Of a stretch of 32,229 nt of DNA, positions 8,112 through 14,628 are shown in pieces. The notes beneath the pieces were generated by a model. The model was not told the DNA's origin. It saw only the letters and a list, made by a program, of their open reading frames with translations, and made no database searches. Within the stretch, counting starts at the first letter, position 1. Each line of letters starts with the position of its first letter. Made by a program: the position numbers and the translations under genes. Source of the DNA: CAZVWV01 sp964631745 (lineage in GTDB: Bacteria; Bdellovibrionota_C; UBA2361; JBGSMV01); assembly GCA_964631745.1 (NCBI GenBank), contig CAZVWV010000027.1, forward strand, positions 1 to 32,229. The letters are read 5' to 3'.

Positions 8112-8627
8112 ATGATTAAGCCAGATCATTGGATTCGAGCATGGGCACAGGGGGGCGGTATCCTACCCTTTAGCCCGGAACAAATTAACCCAGCAAGCTA
8201 CGATGTTACCTTAGATAACGATTGGATCTGCCCCACCCGCGACCCCGAGCGTATAAAATCTGATACCTTTACGCTATTCCCGGGTGAGGTAATTTTGGCC
8301 ACCACTCGCGAGTACGTGAAGATGCCACGGGACGTAGTAGCAGATCTAAAGCTTAAAAGCTCGCTGGGACGACTCTGGCTCAACCACAGTCTCAGTGGAT
8401 GGATAGATTGCAATTTTCAAGGTCAAATAACCTTAGAGCTACAAAATCTTGGGCCCTACCCTCGTCTACTAAGCGCCGGAATGCGCATAGCTCAACTTGT
8501 CTTTATGGGGATGGAGTCGCCACCAGAAGTGGCTTACGGCGAAGGCGGCACCGGACATTATCAGGGCCAGCAAGGCACGACACCTTCCTGGAGCGATCAG
8601 TTCTTTCCGAAAGTTAAAGATAAGTAG
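8112..8627 (+). CDS. dcd: dCTP deaminase
   Basis: 171 residues. Family motifs are present: QINPASYDVTL (25-34), KSSLGR (82-87), the catalytic region GWIDCNFQGQITLEL with catalytic Glu at 109, MRIAQLVF (124-131) and a C-terminal nucleotide-binding tail YxGQQGTTPS. It deaminates dCTP to dUTP for dTMP synthesis in the cytoplasm; some family members also hydrolyse dUTP, which cannot be decided here. Length is a little below the 180-193 residues of common homologues. It is divergent from the kinase with an 78-bp gap and stands alone; the palindromic repeat starts 14 nt after its stop. A leaderless transcript is predicted. Confidence 0.93.
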   Translation: MIKPDHWIRAWAQGGGILPFSPEQINPASYDVTLDNDWICPTRDPERIKSDTFTLFPGEVILATTREYVKMPRDVVADLKLKSSLGRLWLNHSLSGWIDCNFQGQITLELQNLGPYPRLLSAGMRIAQLVFMGMESPPEVAYGEGGTGHYQGQQGTTPSWSDQFFPKVKDK

Positions 8628-8641
8628 CACGAATATATTTT

Positions 8642-8785
8642 GGAGCGCCGACGACTCGTCGGCCGGTGCCACGAGGTGGCACTAATTCTTAGGCCGACAG
8701 GCGGCAATAAGTGCGAACGGGTGGTGGCTGCCGCCCTAACAAGCAGTGCCATTATGACCACCGGCCGACGAGTCGTCGGCGCTCC
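8642..8785. repeat. Palindromic repeat, copy B (complete, 144 bp)
   Basis: Perfect 27-bp inverted repeats bound the element (8642-8668 and 8759-8785). Each arm is itself a hairpin, GCCGACG-N3-CGTCGGC. Inside lie a second perfect hairpin, GTGCCAC-GAG-GTGGCAC (8666-8682), and a GGCGGCA/TGCCGCC pair (8700-8706 with 8729-8735). Bases 8723-8785 equal 1-63 exactly. It fills the convergent gap between the dcd stop (8627) and the rpsT stop (8790), so either transcript would end in it. There is no coding capacity, no obvious target-site duplication and no T-tract. It may be a BIME/MITE-like mobile or 3'-end element. Confidence 0.88.
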
Positions 8786-8789
8786 GCAC

Positions 8790-9098
8790 TCAGCTCTTCT
8801 TTTTCGAGCCTTTCTCTTTAGTTAGACCCTTGTTTGCTTGACCCTTAGCGAGCAAGGCATACATCCTGCTGATCTTTCGGGCGGCGTTTTTCTTATGAAA
8901 AATTCCTTTTGAAGTGGCCTTGGCAATACTGCGCTCCGCTTCTTGCAAGACTGCCTTTGCGCTGACAGCATCACCTGAAACCGCTGCGGCCCGCGCCTTA
9001 ACAACCGCAGTCCTCACGGAAGCTTTTGCGGTACGGTTATGATCCCGTTTTTTAAGGCTTTGGCGATGACGCTTAATCGATGATTTATGATTTGGCAT
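8790..9098 (-). CDS. rpsT: 30S ribosomal protein S20
   Basis: 102 residues. The basic N-terminus MPNHKSSIKRHRQSLKKRDHNR and the segment KGIFHKKNAARKISRM are the S20 signature; it is a three-helix protein binding 16S rRNA early in assembly. Compared with the usual 85-88 residues there is a lysine-rich C-terminal tail (NKGLTKEKGSKKKS). AAGGAAG precedes the ATG by about 9 nt. The stop lies 4 bp from the palindromic repeat. It is the last gene after fabI, a small unknown gene and lptE, but the 84-bp gap and a promoter-like sequence suggest its own transcript. Confidence 0.97.
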   Translation of the reverse strand: MPNHKSSIKRHRQSLKKRDHNRTAKASVRTAVVKARAAAVSGDAVSAKAVLQEAERSIAKATSKGIFHKKNAARKISRMYALLAKGQANKGLTKEKGSKKKS

Positions 9099-9126
9099 GT
9101 TTAACTCTTCCTTCTAAAGTGAAGTG

Positions 9127-9155
9127 AGATTAGCAAAAGTTTAGGAATTATTCAA
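9127..9155 (-). promoter_or_regulatory. Candidate promoter of rpsT
   Basis: Read on the minus strand: TTGAAT (9150-9155), a 17-bp spacer, and TAATCT (9127-9132) preceded by TG one base away (extended -10). The predicted leader is about 22 nt, ending in the AAGGAAG ribosome binding site. The -10 match is weak without the TG extension. Confidence 0.4.
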
Positions 9156-9182
9156 ATTCTACTGAGGAATTACATGGGGCCC

Positions 9183-9764
9183 TTAAAAATCCGGGGCCAC
9201 GGCCTGGTCATAGATAATCTTGGCGGCCTGATCGGCGAGGTTCGAATAGGTTTCCTGCTCCTGGCCGCGCGAAACTTCCCGGGAGCTTAACCCACCTAGA
9301 TCACTTGCCCCAATCCCCCCCGAAGCAAAATCAACCGAGCTGGTGACAACAGAATCGCTGGTGCTTCCGAAGGCCTTCCCCACCACCAACTTCGGGTCAC
9401 GCCACAACACCTGGCCGCTAGGGCGCTTTAACTCCCCCCAAATGGTCACATTGGTATTCATTTGAAGGGCGATATCGGTCTTAGAGGTTACGCTTTGTGA
9501 GTCTTGACCAACTTTCAAGATTTTAGTGCGCAAAACGGCGTCGGCCCCTTCGGGAGAATCAAGCACGCTCACCACCCCAAAACGCTCGAAACGGTCACGC
9601 AGCGCTTCGGTAAGCAAGGTGGAGAATGATGTTTCTGTGGAAATATTCTCTGAGATCGGAATGTAAACACTCTTCACATCCGGCGGAAGAATGCTTCCTA
9701 CCCCTTGAAACTGGTAGCCGCAGCCGACTACCGTTGACAGCATTAGCGCTAACAAATATCTCAT
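9183..9764 (-). CDS. lptE: LptE-like LPS-assembly lipoprotein
   Basis: 193 residues. A short lipoprotein signal, MRYLLALMLSTVVGC, gives Cys15 as lipidation site, followed by GYQFQG, the typical CGYxxxG start of this family. SVYIPISENIST and LLTEALRDRFER match the conserved strand and helix of the LptE/RlpB fold. LptE plugs the LptD barrel and helps place lipopolysaccharide in the outer membrane, so a Gram-negative envelope is implied. The C-terminal 60 residues are serine/glycine-rich. The gene starts 12 nt after the upstream small unknown gene; no good ribosome binding site is seen, so coupling is likely. Confidence 0.83.
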   Translation of the reverse strand: MRYLLALMLSTVVGCGYQFQGVGSILPPDVKSVYIPISENISTETSFSTLLTEALRDRFERFGVVSVLDSPEGADAVLRTKILKVGQDSQSVTSKTDIALQMNTNVTIWGELKRPSGQVLWRDPKLVVGKAFGSTSDSVVTSSVDFASGGIGASDLGGLSSREVSRGQEQETYSNLADQAAKIIYDQAVAPDF

Positions 9765-9776
9765 GCCCGAATCTTA

Positions 9777-10094
9777 CTATCCTTTTCTGTTTATTCCCAT
9801 ACTGATTCTCCGCGGCAGATAATCAGCGTAGGTTAATATGCCTTTGGCCCTGCTCTGCAAGGATTTTAGCTCCGAGGCGGTCTCCAGTTGGAGTCCGCGC
9901 GCCAATCTGATCACCTTGGCATGTTTTTCGGATAGTTCGCTCAAAGTATCTTGGGGGAGCTTTTCAATCTTGGTAACAGCGCTCCATTCGGCAAAGGCTT
10001 CTGCATAGGCCGCTATGCTCTCAAGAGCCTCTGGGCTCTGCGGAGCTAAACTTAATATCTTGTCGGCTAGGTTAATCAGCGCATCACAAGTCAT
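9777..10094 (-). CDS. Small helical protein of unknown function
   Basis: 105 residues with no recognised family. It appears all-helical with leucine/alanine heptad character (LINLADKILSLAPQSPEALESIAAYAEAFAEW; RLARGLQLETASELKSLQSRAKG), which suggests a cytoplasmic helical bundle or chaperone-like protein. No signal peptide or membrane segment. It lies between fabI (36 nt upstream) and lptE (12 nt downstream), so all three are probably one transcript. Flagellar FlgN/FliT-like chaperones have similar size and composition, but no sequence motif supports that. Confidence 0.6.
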   Translation of the reverse strand: MTCDALINLADKILSLAPQSPEALESIAAYAEAFAEWSAVTKIEKLPQDTLSELSEKHAKVIRLARGLQLETASELKSLQSRAKGILTYADYLPRRISMGINRKG

Positions 10095-10130
10095 TTATAG
10101 TGGCCTATGCAAATCCGGTGGCGCGCGCAC

Positions 10131-10892
10131 CTACATTCCCATGACATTGAAGCCACAGTCCACGTACATGGTTTCACCGGTAATACCTGAAGCCATCGGA
10201 CTTAATAAAAATACCGCGGCCTGAGCCACCTCTTCCAAAGTCACATTGCGCTTTAGCGGAGCTCTTTCCGCAAACATGGCGAGCATCTCCCTGAATTGAG
10301 GAATTCCAGCCGCTGCTAATGTCTTTAGCGGACCCGCGGATAAAGCATTTACTCTAATATTCTGTTCGCCAAAATCGTAGGCCAGATATCTTACGCTTGA
10401 CTCGAGCGCAGCTTTGGCCACGCCCATAACATTATAGTTTTGAACTACACGTTCTGCCCCAAGATAACTTAAGGCAACAATGGCGCCGCCTTTTTGCATC
10501 AAAGGTTCGGCGCGTCCTGCCGTCGCGATCAGAGAATATGCGGAGACATCAAGTGCAAGCTGAAACCCGTTACGGGTCGTGCGGGAGAAGCGCGCATTCA
10601 GATCGTTCTTGTCAGCATACGCAATCGAATGCACCATGCCGTCCATAGCGCCCCAATCCTTCTTCACCTGAGAAAATAGATTGTCGATCTCTTCATCACT
10701 CTGAACATCGCACTTATAAACAAACTCAGAGCCAAGACTCTTGGCTAAAGGACGCAACCGTTTTTCAATGGCTTCGCTAGGATACGAAAAGGCGAGTTCG
10801 GCCCCGGCCTTCTTTAATTCCTGCGAGATCGCCCAAGCAATGCTACGCTCGTTCGCCACCCCCAAGACCAGGAATTTTTTTCCAGATAACAT
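10131..10892 (-). CDS. fabI: Enoyl-[acyl-carrier-protein] reductase (NADH), FabI type
   Basis: 253 residues from this ATG. Signature parts of FabI are clear: LGVANERSIAW cofactor loop, CDVQSD, SIAYA, the catalytic SYLGAERVVQNYNVMGVAKA with Tyr148, Tyr158 and Lys165 (numbered from an in-frame TTG at 10907), and SAGPLKTLAAAGI. It catalyses the last reduction of each fatty-acid elongation cycle. ATGs at 10898 and 10892 are both possible; 10892 coincides with the predicted transcription start and fits alignment to MxxLSGK of other FabI proteins. The TTG at 10907 would lie upstream of that start. No ribosome binding site is visible. First gene before the small unknown gene and lptE. Confidence 0.96.
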   Translation of the reverse strand: MLSGKKFLVLGVANERSIAWAISQELKKAGAELAFSYPSEAIEKRLRPLAKSLGSEFVYKCDVQSDEEIDNLFSQVKKDWGAMDGMVHSIAYADKNDLNARFSRTTRNGFQLALDVSAYSLIATAGRAEPLMQKGGAIVALSYLGAERVVQNYNVMGVAKAALESSVRYLAYDFGEQNIRVNALSAGPLKTLAAAGIPQFREMLAMFAERAPLKRNVTLEEVAQAAVFLLSPMASGITGETMYVDCGFNVMGM

Positions 10893-10898
10893 GGACAT

Positions 10899-10944
10899 AA
10901 TGTACAAATCTGACCGCGCTAGGTCAAATCACAGTCAAATCACA
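10899..10944 (-). promoter_or_regulatory. Predicted fabI promoter with duplicated -35 region
   Basis: On the minus strand, TTGACC (10922-10927), a 17-bp spacer and TACATT (10899-10904) predict a start at 10892, the first base of an ATG, hence a leaderless mRNA. The 11-bp unit GTCAAATCACA (plus-strand reading) occurs twice in tandem at 10923-10933 and 10934-10944, which places a second -35-like TTGACT one helical turn upstream. The duplication could strengthen or modulate binding, or be a regulator site. Confidence 0.45.
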
Positions 10945-10978
10945 GTTCTTGAACCTACCAAGCGCTCTTTTCAGCTTG

Positions 10979-11009
10979 AAAAAACTACTGTATCCGATAC
11001 TCCCAGCAG
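10979..11009 (-). terminator. Predicted intrinsic terminator of the alpha operon
   Basis: About 20 nt after the rplQ stop, the minus strand reads CTGCT-GGGA-GTAT-CGG-ATAC-AGTAG followed by six T. The two stem parts (5 bp with one G-U, then 4 bp) are separated by a four-base bulge, so the hairpin is imperfect but the T-tract is well placed. It would end the ribosomal transcript before fabI. Confidence 0.45.
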
Positions 11010-11028
11010 ATCAAGCAGGTCGGTCAAG

Positions 11029-11520
11029 CTACTCTGCCTTCTTCGCAGCATTCTTGCTAGCAGTTTTCTTGCTAGCCGTTTTCTTGGCTTTACTGCTATC
11101 CTTTTTCTCCGAACCAGATGCCTTATCGCCGGAAGTGCTAACCACGCTAGAAGGCTGTTTCTTGTCTTCCGACAAGAGCTCAACAATCGCCATTTCCGCC
11201 GCATCCCCATGCCTGACCCCAGTTTTCAAGATTCGGGTATATCCCCCCAAGCGAGCCTTGAACCGCGGTCCAATATCAGTGAAAAGCTTATGAACGATAG
11301 CCTTATCATAGATAAAGCTGTAGGCCTTACGACGAGCCGCAAGGCTATCGGCACGGGCTAAGCGAATCAACGGCTCAACAAACCTACGCAACTCCTTGGC
11401 TTTAGGTATGGTGGTTTCAAACCGCTCGTAGCGCAAAAGCGAAGTAGTCATATTTCTGAACAACGCTCCCCGATGAGACGATGACCGGCTCAACTGTCTA
11501 TTACTTAATCTATGCCGCAT
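11029..11520 (-). CDS. rplQ: 50S ribosomal protein L17
   Basis: 163 residues. The core (1-116) is standard L17: MRHRLSNRQLSRSSSHRGALFRNMTTSLL reads directly as the family start, with TTIPKAKELRR and the GGYTRILKTG region. A tail of about 45 residues rich in Lys, Ser and Ala is added. Its DNA contains a 15-bp tandem unit (11051-11065, 11066-11080, then partial) encoding TASKK repeats. L17 sits near the peptide-exit region of the 50S subunit. AGAGG precedes the ATG by 8 nt. Last gene of the superoperon; the terminator-like hairpin follows. Confidence 0.96.
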   Translation of the reverse strand: MRHRLSNRQLSRSSSHRGALFRNMTTSLLRYERFETTIPKAKELRRFVEPLIRLARADSLAARRKAYSFIYDKAIVHKLFTDIGPRFKARLGGYTRILKTGVRHGDAAEMAIVELLSEDKKQPSSVVSTSGDKASGSEKKDSSKAKKTASKKTASKNAAKKAE

Positions 11521-11570
11521 AGCGTGTACCTCTTTCTACGATAATTTCTCGACCAAATTCCACCGGCCGT

Positions 11571-11600
11571 TTTACTGCCAATTTACTGCCAATTTACTGC
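11571..11600. repeat. 11-bp tandem repeat across the rpoA stop codon
   Basis: The unit TTTACTGCCAA (plus strand) occurs at 11571-11581 and 11582-11592, with a partial third unit (TTTACTGC) at 11593-11600. On the coding strand this is GCAGTAAATTG repeated. The last codon (CAG) and stop (TAA) of rpoA lie in the first transcribed unit, so the duplication arose across the stop and left extra copies in the rpoA-rplQ spacer. Confidence 0.85.
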
Positions 11601-12613
11601 TCAGCAGGCTCACGAGTCATGGAATCAAGCTCGGACCTAGTTGGGAAATCCTCAACCTTCATCCCTAACGACAACCCCATCTCACCCAAGATCTCCTTAA
11701 TCTCGTTCAATGACTTCCGACCAAAATTTTTGGTACGCAGCATCTCAGCCTCACTCTTCTGTACCAACTCGCCGATGTATTTAATATCCGCGTTTTCAAG
11801 ACAGTTGGCGCTTCGAACGCTAAGCTCAATCTCATCAATTCTGCGAAAGAGCCCATCGCTCCATTTCTTCTTGGGCTCGGTGCTAGTCTGCACCTCTTCT
11901 TCGATCACAAGACCTTCGCCTACAAAGAGACCGAGCTGGTCTAGCAAAATATGCGCTGCTTGAGCAACGCCGGATCTTGGATCGATGCTACCATCGGTCC
12001 AGATCTCCATAATCAACTTATCGTAGTCTGTGCGTTGTCCAACACGCGCCTGGGTTACATTAAAGTTAACCCGTCTTATGGGCGAAAAGATGGCATCAAT
12101 GAAGATCGTCCCCATCGGCACGCCTTCGACCTTATTCTTCTCGGCCGGAACATATCCACGACCCACTTTAACAGTAATCTCCATCTTGAAGGTGGCGCCT
12201 TCTCCGAGACTGGCTATATGCAGCTCAGGATTAAGGATGCGCACAGATGGATCGCCGCTGATCATACCCGCAGTTATCTCGCAGGGGCCGGTAGCCTCAA
12301 TGCGAAGATGGGCCTCTTCCTTATCCTCCAAAAGAGGCACAACTTGCTTCAAATTTAAGATAATTTCAGTGACGTCTTCGACCACTCCAGGGATAGTGGC
12401 GAACTCGTGCATCACTCCCTCTACCTTGATCGAGGTAATAGCTGCGCCCTGCAACGACGACAACAAGATTCGACGAAGACTATTACCGATAGTTTGCCCG
12501 AAACCTCGCTCGAGTGGCTCGGCCACAAAGCGCCCATAACGGCTATCGCTAGTACCGCCTTCAATCTCAATCTTCTTGGGCTTAATTAAATCTCTTAGGG
12601 TAATTCTCTTCAT
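11594..12613 (-). CDS. rpoA: RNA polymerase alpha subunit
   Basis: 339 residues, typical length. The N-terminal dimerisation and beta/beta' binding domain covers about 1-235 (RFVAEPLERGFGQTIGNSLRRILLSS is split here as the RFV and TIGNSLRRIL motifs). After a linker, the C-terminal DNA- and activator-binding domain covers about 255-322, with VRSANCL (R267 and N270 match the UP-element contacts R265 and N268 of E. coli) and TKNFGRKSLNEI. TAGGA is five bases before the ATG. It follows rpsD by 69 nt and precedes rplQ by 73 nt, the standard alpha-operon position. Confidence 0.98.
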   Translation of the reverse strand: MKRITLRDLIKPKKIEIEGGTSDSRYGRFVAEPLERGFGQTIGNSLRRILLSSLQGAAITSIKVEGVMHEFATIPGVVEDVTEIILNLKQVVPLLEDKEEAHLRIEATGPCEITAGMISGDPSVRILNPELHIASLGEGATFKMEITVKVGRGYVPAEKNKVEGVPMGTIFIDAIFSPIRRVNFNVTQARVGQRTDYDKLIMEIWTDGSIDPRSGVAQAAHILLDQLGLFVGEGLVIEEEVQTSTEPKKKWSDGLFRRIDEIELSVRSANCLENADIKYIGELVQKSEAEMLRTKNFGRKSLNEIKEILGEMGLSLGMKVEDFPTRSELDSMTREPAEQ

Positions 12614-12682
12614 CGTTTTCCTATGCTCAAAATAATTTTACCTAGATTCTTACCTAGCAAGAAACCTTCACCAATCTTTTAT

Positions 12683-13309
12683 TTATCTAGAATACAACTC
12701 AACGATCAGATTTTCCTTGATTGACTGCGCCATCTGCTCACGCACCGGCAGCGCCTTCAACTCACCCTTTACACCGTCTTTATCTAGAGTTACCCATTCT
12801 GGAATAAAGCGGCCTAGCGCATTCTGAATCGAGCTTTGAACGGTCACGTTCTTCTTCGATTTTTCACGCACCTCGACGGTATCCCCAACATCCACCTGAT
12901 ACGATGGGATATTGACCGGCTTGCCATTTACTGTGATTAGGCCATGCCCAACCAGCTGCCGCGCTTGTCGCCTTGAAGAAGCGAAGCCCATGCGATAAAC
13001 CATGTTATCGAGCCGACGTTCCAAACTTTGCAAAAGTTCTGTGCCTGAAACACCCTTGGAATGCAGGGCCTTATGAGCCACTTTCCTAAACTGCTTCTCA
13101 AGCATGTTAAATATTCTCTTAACTTTCTGCTTCTCACGAAGTTGCATTTTGAAGTCTGAGAACGAACCGCGTCGAGCGCCGTGTTGCCCAGGGGCGCTCG
13201 GACGTCGCTCAATCGCACACTTACTGGTGTAACAGCGCTCGCCCTTTAAAAATAATTTCTCCCCCTCTCGCCTGCAAAGCCTGCAAGCTGCGCCACAATA
13301 CTTGGCCAT
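12683..13309 (-). CDS. rpsD: 30S ribosomal protein S4, zinc-binding (C+) form
   Basis: 208 residues. S4 binds 16S rRNA first in assembly and, in many bacteria, represses its own operon. The N-terminus carries cysteines at 9, 12, 26 and 31 (CRLC and CYTSKC), the zinc-finger C+ form, plus an extra Cys5. The S4 domain is evident (ERRLDNMVYRMGFASSRRQARQLVGHGLITVNGK, seen as RLDNMVYRMGF and QLVGHGLITVNG). AGGAG lies seven bases before the ATG. Thirty-five nt after rpsK. No C- paralogue is visible in the window. Confidence 0.98.
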   Translation of the reverse strand: MAKYCGAACRLCRREGEKLFLKGERCYTSKCAIERRPSAPGQHGARRGSFSDFKMQLREKQKVKRIFNMLEKQFRKVAHKALHSKGVSGTELLQSLERRLDNMVYRMGFASSRRQARQLVGHGLITVNGKPVNIPSYQVDVGDTVEVREKSKKNVTVQSSIQNALGRFIPEWVTLDKDGVKGELKALPVREQMAQSIKENLIVELYSR

Positions 13310-13344
13310 TTAGATTCTCCTTTAAAATTTCCTATATGCGATAT

Positions 13345-13752
13345 TTACACTCGACGACTCTTACGCGGTTTGCAACCGTTATGCGGCACCGGAGTAATAT
13401 CTTTAATCATGCTTACGCCCAATCCACCGACATGCAGAGCCCTCAGGGCGCTTTCACGGCCGGAGCCAGGACCCTTCACGAACACATGCACGGAACGCAT
13501 ACCGACCTCGCGAGCCTTTCGCGCTGCGGTCTCTCCCGCTACCTGCGCGGCAAATGGCGTGGACTTTCGGGAGCCTTTAAATCCGTTACTTCCGGAGCTC
13601 GAACAACACACAACCTCTCCGTTCGGTCCGGTGATCGTTACGATAGTGTTGTTAAAAGTGGCGTGAATATGCGCTATGCCTGCAGGGATATTCTTCTTCG
13701 ATTTCTTCTTCTTTGCTGTAGTGGTAGTTGCTGCTGTTTTTTCGTCTGCCAT
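13345..13752 (-). CDS. rpsK: 30S ribosomal protein S11
   Basis: 135 residues. The core shows GIAHIHATFNNTIVTITGPNG, FKGSRKSTPFAAQ and the C-terminal GCKPRKSRRV. S11 lies on the platform of the 30S subunit and contacts mRNA near the exit. The N-terminal 20 residues are a low-complexity Thr/Lys stretch (EKTAATTTTAKKKKSKK) a little longer than usual. No strong ribosome binding site precedes the ATG. Fifty nt after rpsM, 35 nt before rpsD. Confidence 0.97.
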   Translation of the reverse strand: MADEKTAATTTTAKKKKSKKNIPAGIAHIHATFNNTIVTITGPNGEVVCCSSSGSNGFKGSRKSTPFAAQVAGETAARKAREVGMRSVHVFVKGPGSGRESALRALHVGGLGVSMIKDITPVPHNGCKPRKSRRV

Positions 13753-13802
13753 CTTAATTTGTTTCCCGTTTCAAATCTCTTTATTTTTCTTAAACGACCG
13801 TA

Positions 13803-14186
13803 TTACTTCTTGGTCGGCGCCTTCTTACCGGCCACAGGAGCCTTTCGAGGGCCCTTACGCGTACGAGCATTAGTGCGAGTACGTTGCCCGCGCACAGGGA
13901 GGCTCTTTCTGTGTCTCAATCCACGGTGACAACCCAGATCCATCAATCGCTTAATCGACATCTGCACATCACGACGAAGATCTCCTTCCACCTTCGAACC
14001 ACCTTCGATCAGTGAACGAATGCGCGCAATTTCGTCCTCAGTGAGCTTGTCAGCACGAGTGTCAAACGGCACACGAGCCTCAGTTAAGATCTCCCTCGAA
14101 CGACTTACGCCAATCCCGAAAATATAAGTAAGCGCATATTCCGCTCTTTTCTGTTTAGGAAGATCAACACCCGCTATACGTGGCAT
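13803..14186 (-). CDS. rpsM: 30S ribosomal protein S13
   Basis: 127 residues, usual length. MPRIAGVDLP, the helix-two-turn-helix (YIFGIGVSRSREIL) and the basic C-terminus RHRKSLPVRGQRTRTNARTRKG, which contacts P-site tRNA, are all present. The tail AGKKAPTKK is short. No Shine-Dalgarno sequence precedes the ATG (upstream is TTTGGTAATAGT). It lies 74 nt after rpmJ in an unusually A/T-rich spacer. Confidence 0.97.
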   Translation of the reverse strand: MPRIAGVDLPKQKRAEYALTYIFGIGVSRSREILTEARVPFDTRADKLTEDEIARIRSLIEGGSKVEGDLRRDVQMSIKRLMDLGCHRGLRHRKSLPVRGQRTRTNARTRKGPRKAPVAGKKAPTKK

Positions 14187-14260
14187 ACTATTACCAAAAA
14201 AATACCAATCAAATTTACTAAAAAATTATTTAAAAAAATAAAAAATTTCTATCCTGTTCT

Positions 14261-14377
14261 CTATCCCTGTCGCTGTTTATGCTTTGGGGTTCGTTTACAG
14301 GTCACATAAATACGCCCTTTACGGCGAACAATTTTACAATTTTTACAGATCGGCTTTACCGAAGCTCTAACTTTCAC
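14261..14377 (-). CDS. rpmJ: 50S ribosomal protein L36, zinc-binding form
   Basis: Found by translating the minus strand: GTG at 14375-14377 to TAG at 14261-14263, 38 residues. The protein begins MKVRASVKPICKNCKIVRRK and ends CKRTPKHKQRQG. The zinc ligands C11, C14, C27 and H33 are all present, so this is the C+ form. L36 stabilises 23S rRNA near the L11/L6 region of the large subunit. GGGA lies five bases before the GTG. It is the first gene after the predicted alpha-operon promoter; infA, which often precedes it, is absent. Confidence 0.96.
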   Translation of the reverse strand: MKVRASVKPICKNCKIVRRKGRIYVTCKRTPKHKQRQG

Positions 14378-14628
14378 AAAGATCCCAACAAATTAAATAT
14401 ATAAAATTTATTATTATTAATTATTCCGATTACTTAGGCAATTCCAGAGAAACAATCAAACAATAAAACAAACAGCCTTACATACCCACCGCAATACCGA
14501 TGGTTCCACACACAGGCAGCCAAGGCGCAAAATATTATCCGTTTAACCCCTCTGGGTCAAGGGTCTGGCCCAATAAATGCGCGTTTTACGATACCGAACA
14601 CCACGCTCGCAGGCGATAGCACTCAGCC
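14378..14628 (-). promoter_or_regulatory. Alpha-operon promoter (14532-14560) and leader
   Basis: The 251-bp adk-rpmJ gap holds a strong sigma70-like promoter on the minus strand: TTGACC (14555-14560), exactly 17 bp, TAATAT (14532-14537). The predicted start near 14525 leaves a leader of about 148 nt before rpmJ, first GC-moderate, then very A/T-rich from about 14440 to 14380. A leader this long could hold the S4 autoregulatory site known for alpha operons, but I see no convincing pseudoknot by eye. No gene is found in the gap; infA and map, common here, are missing. Confidence 0.65.

Noticed and set aside
8034..8129. Upstream ATG at 8129 for the histidine kinase
   Set aside because: It would overlap the dcd coding region by 18 bp, adds 32 residues outside the receiver fold, and the internal ATG at 8033 has AGGAG.
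1..8785. Composite transposon or CRISPR array from the repeats at both ends
   Set aside because: No transposase, no regular spacers and mostly housekeeping genes inside; the two copies are better explained as dispersed palindromic elements.
10905..10907. TTG as fabI start
   Set aside because: It lies upstream of the predicted transcription start, lacks a ribosome binding site, and two ATGs follow within five codons.
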